8,768 bases of DNA from Oscillospiraceae bacterium (GTDB lineage Bacteria > Bacillota > Clostridia > Oscillospirales > Acutalibacteraceae). Of this stretch, positions 5,665 to 8,768 are shown one piece after another (position 1 is the stretch's first letter; each line of letters begins with the position of its first letter). The position numbers were made by a program, and so were the translations under genes. The DNA is taken from the NCBI GenBank assembly GCA_031283835.1, contig JAITBA010000047.1:1-8768 (forward strand), given 5' to 3'. Under the pieces are notes generated by a model that did no database searches, was not told the DNA's origin, and worked only from the letters and a program-made list of their open reading frames with translations.

Positions 5665-7392
5665 ATGCTGTTCGTTCTGGCCGACCCGCACCTCTCCTTT
5701 GGGAGCGCAAAGCCGATGGATATTTTTACCGGCTGGGCTGGGCATGCCCGGCGGTTGGAGCAGAACTGGCGGCGGGTGGTGCGCGAGGGCGACACGGTGG
5801 TGCTGCCGGGCGATATTTCGTGGGCCATGAGCCTGGAAGCGGCCCTGCCGGACTTTCAATTTTTGCACGCACTGCCCGGCAACAAAATTCTCCTCAAGGG
5901 CAACCACGACTATTGGTGGAACACCCGCAAAAAAATCGAGGCGTTTTGGTGCGCCCACGGGCTGCATAGCCTGTGTTTGCTGCACAACAACGCCGTGCTG
6001 GCCGAAGGGGTGGCCCTGTGCGGCAGCCGTGGCTGGTTTTTTGACTGCGAAGGCGAAGAGGAGCAGAAAGTGCTCGACCGCGAAGCCGGGCGGCTGCGCA
6101 CCTCCATCCGCGCGGGCAAAAAGCTGAGTGACCGGCTGTGCGTGTTCCTGCATTATCCCCCTGTTACCCGCGAGCGCACCTGCGACGAAATGATGCGTGT
6201 GCTGCGCGACGAAGACGTGCGCTGCTGCTACTACGGCCACCTGCACGGGCATTCCATCAAGTGGGCGTTTCGCGGCAATGCCGAAGGCATCTGGTTCGAG
6301 TGTGTTTCGGCCGACGCGCTGGCTTTTGAGCCAAAGGCGGTTGCGCTGGAGCGCTGCCGGCCCGCCGCACAAACCCTTTCGCTGTTGCTGCCTTTTTTTA
6401 ACGCCGAAACCACACTAAAAGACGCTGTTAACGCCGTTTTGGCGCAAACCCGCGCCGATTGGGAATTGCTCTTGATTGACGACGGCGCAACCGATGGCAG
6501 CGTGCAAATCGCAAACACATACGCGGCGCAAGACCCCCGCATTCGGGTGCTGCGCCAAAAAAACGGGGGCGTAGGCGCGGCGCGCAACGCGGGGCTGCTG
6601 GCCGCCAAGGGCGACTACATCGGTTTTTTAGATGCCGACGACACCATTGACCCGACGTTTGTGCAAACCCTGCTGTGCGCCGCGGCAACCAACCAAGCCG
6701 AAGTCGTGCACGCGGCCTACCGCGAAATCACCATCAAAGGCGAAACACTGCTTCGTTCAACCACCGATGTGCAAGGGGGGCCGCAGTGGGTTTCGCCCAA
6801 AAAAATGCGCGCCCTGGTCTGTAACATAGAAGACAACCACTACTTTTGGAGCGTGTGCCGCTGCGTGTTCCGGGTCGATTTTTTGCGGCGGCTGGGTCTG
6901 CGCTTCCACGAAGACATGCACTACGGCGAAGACACCGTGTTTTTGCTGGAGGCCTGCCTGGAAGCGGCGCGCGTGTGGGATATCCCCGACGCGCTGTATG
7001 TCTACCGCAAAAACGCGGGTAGCAGCACCACCACATTTTGGGCGCGCCCCGACGCCCTTGCTTCTTTTGCACTGCAAGACAAAGCCAAGCGGGCGCTGTT
7101 TGCAAAGTATTTGAGCAAAGAAGAAAACGAAGCCGCCGCGCGGCGCTACAGCCGCTATTGCCTGCGCGTATATCTGCCCTTGCTGCTGCAAGGCACGCGC
7201 CGGCGGTTGGGCAAATGTGACTACCGAGCCGAAAGAGCGATTCTTGCCAGCGCACCGGCACAGCGCGCGCTGCGCACCTGCAAGCCGAAGGAGCTGCTCG
7301 AAAAATCGGCGGACAGCTGGGTGTGTTGCCTGGCAAAATTTCATTGCTACTTTTTGGCGCATCTCATACTAAAATATATTTGGCCGAGGTAA
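5665..7392 (+). CDS. Fusion protein: metallophosphoesterase + family 2 glycosyltransferase
   Basis: A 575-residue two-domain protein. Residues 1 to about 230 form a calcineurin-like phosphoesterase with a full two-metal site: D7/H9 (ADPHL), D50 (PGDIS), N80-H81-D82 (KGNHDYWW), H163 (FLHYPP) and H192/H194 (GHLHGH). It resembles the stand-alone predicted phosphohydrolases of Clostridia (COG1768 type). Residues from about 238 on form a GT2 domain: LSLLLPFFNAE (238-248), DDGATDGS (272-279), GVGAARNAGL (302-311), the DxD in FLDADD (321-326) and a GEDTVFLLEA helix (421-430). A basic, hydrophobic tail (about 554-575) could touch the membrane. The linker (about 231-237) is very short, and the glycosyltransferase part has no own start codon or ribosome binding site. 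The ATG at 5665 follows GAAGGA (5653-5658) by six bases; an ATG 36 bases upstream lacks a site. Substrates of both halves are unknown. rhaA follows after 5 bp, so the two are probably co-transcribed. No clear promoter is seen in 5498-5664. Confidence 0.88.
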   Translation: MLFVLADPHLSFGSAKPMDIFTGWAGHARRLEQNWRRVVREGDTVVLPGDISWAMSLEAALPDFQFLHALPGNKILLKGNHDYWWNTRKKIEAFWCAHGLHSLCLLHNNAVLAEGVALCGSRGWFFDCEGEEEQKVLDREAGRLRTSIRAGKKLSDRLCVFLHYPPVTRERTCDEMMRVLRDEDVRCCYYGHLHGHSIKWAFRGNAEGIWFECVSADALAFEPKAVALERCRPAAQTLSLLLPFFNAETTLKDAVNAVLAQTRADWELLLIDDGATDGSVQIANTYAAQDPRIRVLRQKNGGVGAARNAGLLAAKGDYIGFLDADDTIDPTFVQTLLCAAATNQAEVVHAAYREITIKGETLLRSTTDVQGGPQWVSPKKMRALVCNIEDNHYFWSVCRCVFRVDFLRRLGLRFHEDMHYGEDTVFLLEACLEAARVWDIPDALYVYRKNAGSSTTTFWARPDALASFALQDKAKRALFAKYLSKEENEAAARRYSRYCLRVYLPLLLQGTRRRLGKCDYRAERAILASAPAQRALRTCKPKELLEKSADSWVCCLAKFHCYFLAHLILKYIWPR

Positions 7393-7397
7393 AAAGG

Positions 7398-8609
7398 ATG
7401 ACATCTTATCAACACGCAAAAGAACGCTACGCCGCATGGGGGCTTGACCCCGACGCGGCAATCGCGCAGGTGCTGGCGCTGCCCATTAGCCTGCATTGCT
7501 GGCAAGGCGACGACGTGCAGGGCTTTGAGGGCGGCGGCGCGCTCAGCGGCGGCATTGCCGCCACGGGGAATTTTCCCGGCCGGGCCACCACCCCGCAGGA
7601 ACTGGCCGACGACCTGGACGCGGTGTTTGCCCGCTGCCCCGGCAAGCACAAGCTGAACCTGCACGCAATCTATGCCGTAACAGACCAGCCCGTGGCCCGA
7701 GATCAACTGCAGCCCGCGCATTTTCAGTTTTGGCTCGATTATGCCAAAAAAAGAGGCCTGGGCGTGGATGTGAACCCCACGCTGTTTTCGCACCCCCTGG
7801 CCGCCGACGGCATGACCCTCGCGCACCCCGACCCTGCCGTGCGGCGCTTTTGGGTTGACCACTGCAAAGCCATGCGCAAAATCGGCGCTTGGTTCGCGCA
7901 AGAACTGGGCGTCCCGTGTGTGAACAATATCTGGATCCCCGACGGCCTGAAGGACACCCCCGCCGACCGTCTGGGCCCCCGCGCGCGCCTGCGGGCGTCC
8001 CTCGACGAAATTTTGGCGGAGCCCCTCGAAAACCTCATCGATACCGTTGAATCGAAGGTCTTTGGCCTTGGATTCGAAAGCTATACCGTTGGCTCTCACG
8101 AATTTTATTTGAACTATGCCGCCAAAACCGGCTGCGTGTGTTTGCTCGATAACGGCCACTTTCATCCAACAGAGCTGGTGAGCGACAAGATTTCTTCCAT
8201 GCTGCTTTTCGAAAAAAACCTGGCCCTGCACATCACCCGCGGCGTGCGGTGGGATAGCGACCACGTGCCCGCCCTGGACGACGAACTGCGCGAAATTGCC
8301 AACGAAATTGTGCGCTGCGACGCGTGGGATCGCACGCTGATTGCGCTGGATTATTTTGACGCGAGCATTCACCGGGTAGCCGCGTGGGTCATCGGTCTGC
8401 GCAACGTGCGCAAAGCGCTGCTAAGCGCCCTGCTACTGCCCCACAAACAACTAAAAGCCCTGCAAGACGCCCGCGACTTCACCCGTTTGTTTGCCGCGCA
8501 GGAGGAGCTGAAGCTCTTGCCCCTGGGCGCCGTATGGGAAGAATTGTGCGCCCGCAGCGGCGTGCCCGCCGGCCTCGATTGGATGGACGGGCTGGCTGTG
8601 CGCGGCTAG
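7398..8609 (+). CDS. rhaA: L-rhamnose isomerase
   Basis: A 403-residue cytosolic enzyme converting L-rhamnose to L-rhamnulose, the first step of rhamnose catabolism. The sequence aligns by eye along its whole length with E. coli RhaA (419 residues): LHCWQGDDVQGFE (32-44), GGIAATGNFPG (51-61), LNLHAIY (86-92), FSHPLAADG (130-138), NIWIPDGLKD (177-186), FESYTVGSHEFY (226-237), DNGHFHPTE (251-259), RWDSDH (284-289) and DYFDASIHRVAAWVIG (318-333). The metal-binding residues are present: E218 (VESK), D251, H254, D286, D288 and the Asp of DYFDA. The start has GAGG (7386-7389) eight bases upstream and lies 5 bp after the preceding stop, so it shares an operon with the fusion gene. Kinase (rhaB), aldolase (rhaD) and regulator genes are not in the window. 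The TAG stop (8607-8609) lies inside the CTAG next to the right MITE. Confidence 0.96.
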   Translation: MTSYQHAKERYAAWGLDPDAAIAQVLALPISLHCWQGDDVQGFEGGGALSGGIAATGNFPGRATTPQELADDLDAVFARCPGKHKLNLHAIYAVTDQPVARDQLQPAHFQFWLDYAKKRGLGVDVNPTLFSHPLAADGMTLAHPDPAVRRFWVDHCKAMRKIGAWFAQELGVPCVNNIWIPDGLKDTPADRLGPRARLRASLDEILAEPLENLIDTVESKVFGLGFESYTVGSHEFYLNYAAKTGCVCLLDNGHFHPTELVSDKISSMLLFEKNLALHITRGVRWDSDHVPALDDELREIANEIVRCDAWDRTLIALDYFDASIHRVAAWVIGLRNVRKALLSALLLPHKQLKALQDARDFTRLFAAQEELKLLPLGAVWEELCARSGVPAGLDWMDGLAVRG

Positions 8610-8768
8610 GGTGTGTTGACACTATCCGAAATGTCCAGATTTTGAGCGAATTTTTTGCCGGGCAAGGCAATTTTTTTGCAGTCATACTTTCGTATTACAA
8701 AAAAAATTAACGCAGAACGGCGGAAAATCCGCCAGAAGATGGGCGTTGAGCGTTAGTGTCAACACGCC
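8610..8768 (+). mobile_element. Complete MITE-like element, right copy (159 bp)
   Basis: It is bounded by a 15-bp terminal inverted repeat with one mismatch: GGTGTGTTGACACTA (8610-8624) and TAGTGTCAACACGCC (8754-8768). The inner part holds a hairpin GGCGGA-AAA-TCCGCC (8719-8733), a short stem with T-tract (8655-8677) and T/A runs, and no coding potential. CTAG (8606-8609) precedes it, as it flanks the left copy. The right end coincides with the window end, so the second flank cannot be read. A preference for a CTAG or YTAR target is known for IS5-type transposases, so one of these may mobilise it in trans; this assignment is tentative. Confidence 0.8.
8655..8677 (+). terminator. Terminator-like stem and T-tract inside the right MITE copy
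   Basis: TTGCC (8655-8659) pairs with GGCAA (8666-8670) across a six-base loop, followed by seven T residues (8671-8677). In this orientation it could end the rhaA transcript about 50 bases after the stop codon. The stem is short. In the left copy the same structure faces out of the window on the minus strand. Confidence 0.45.

Noticed and set aside
7347..8372. Long minus-strand open frame of 341 codons opposite rhaA
   Set aside because: It is a mirror of a high-GC coding gene; rhaA is unmistakable and the antisense product shows no family motif.
8615..8645. TTGACA inside the terminal repeat as a -35 box of an element-borne promoter
   Set aside because: No acceptable -10 box lies 16-18 bp downstream, and the box points into the element in both terminal repeats.

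Overview
The window reads as chromosomal DNA of a high-GC member of the Firmicutes, most likely Clostridia of the Ruminococcaceae/Oscillospiraceae kind. The reasons are GC-rich coding DNA with AT-rich intergenic promoters, AGGAGG-type ribosome binding sites, some TTG/GTG starts, a four-cysteine ribosomal protein L28 and a TagF-like CDP-glycerol transferase. This placement is an inference; no rRNA or other taxonomic marker is present.

Layout from left to right. (1) Bases 1-113 are the inner part of a short MITE-like element that runs off the left edge. (2) A hairpin with a T-tract (166-221) abuts the start codon of a family 2 glycosyltransferase with a TPR-like tail (222-1292). (3) The next 357 bases carry no protein gene, but on the minus strand they hold a promoter, a strongly folded RNA of about 160 nt and an intrinsic terminator: a small ncRNA gene. 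(4) A group-1-like glycosyltransferase (1650-2753) converges on a TagF/TagB-like CDP-glycerol glycerophosphotransferase on the minus strand (2781-3977). (5) A divergent promoter region of 268 bp leads right into rpmB (4246-4434), which overlaps an M24 Xaa-Pro aminopeptidase gene (4424-5497). (6) After a 167-bp gap comes a fused gene, metallophosphoesterase plus family 2 glycosyltransferase (5665-7392). It is followed 5 bp later by L-rhamnose isomerase rhaA (7398-8609). (7) A complete 159-bp copy of the MITE-like element (8610-8768) starts at the base after the rhaA stop codon, in inverted orientation to the left copy, and ends exactly at the window edge.

Four of the seven proteins handle sugars or glycerol phosphate for surface polymers: two GT2 domains, one GT1-like protein and one CDP-glycerol transferase. 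The window therefore looks like a scattered cell-surface glycan locus interleaved with a housekeeping pair (rpmB and the aminopeptidase). No flippase, ABC exporter or nucleotide-sugar synthesis gene is present, so the polymer cannot be named. The strongest items for follow-up are the MITE pair inserted at CTAG, the minus-strand structured RNA, the phosphoesterase-glycosyltransferase fusion, and the terminator-like hairpin touching the first start codon. I found no CRISPR array, tRNA, rRNA, transposase or phage gene.
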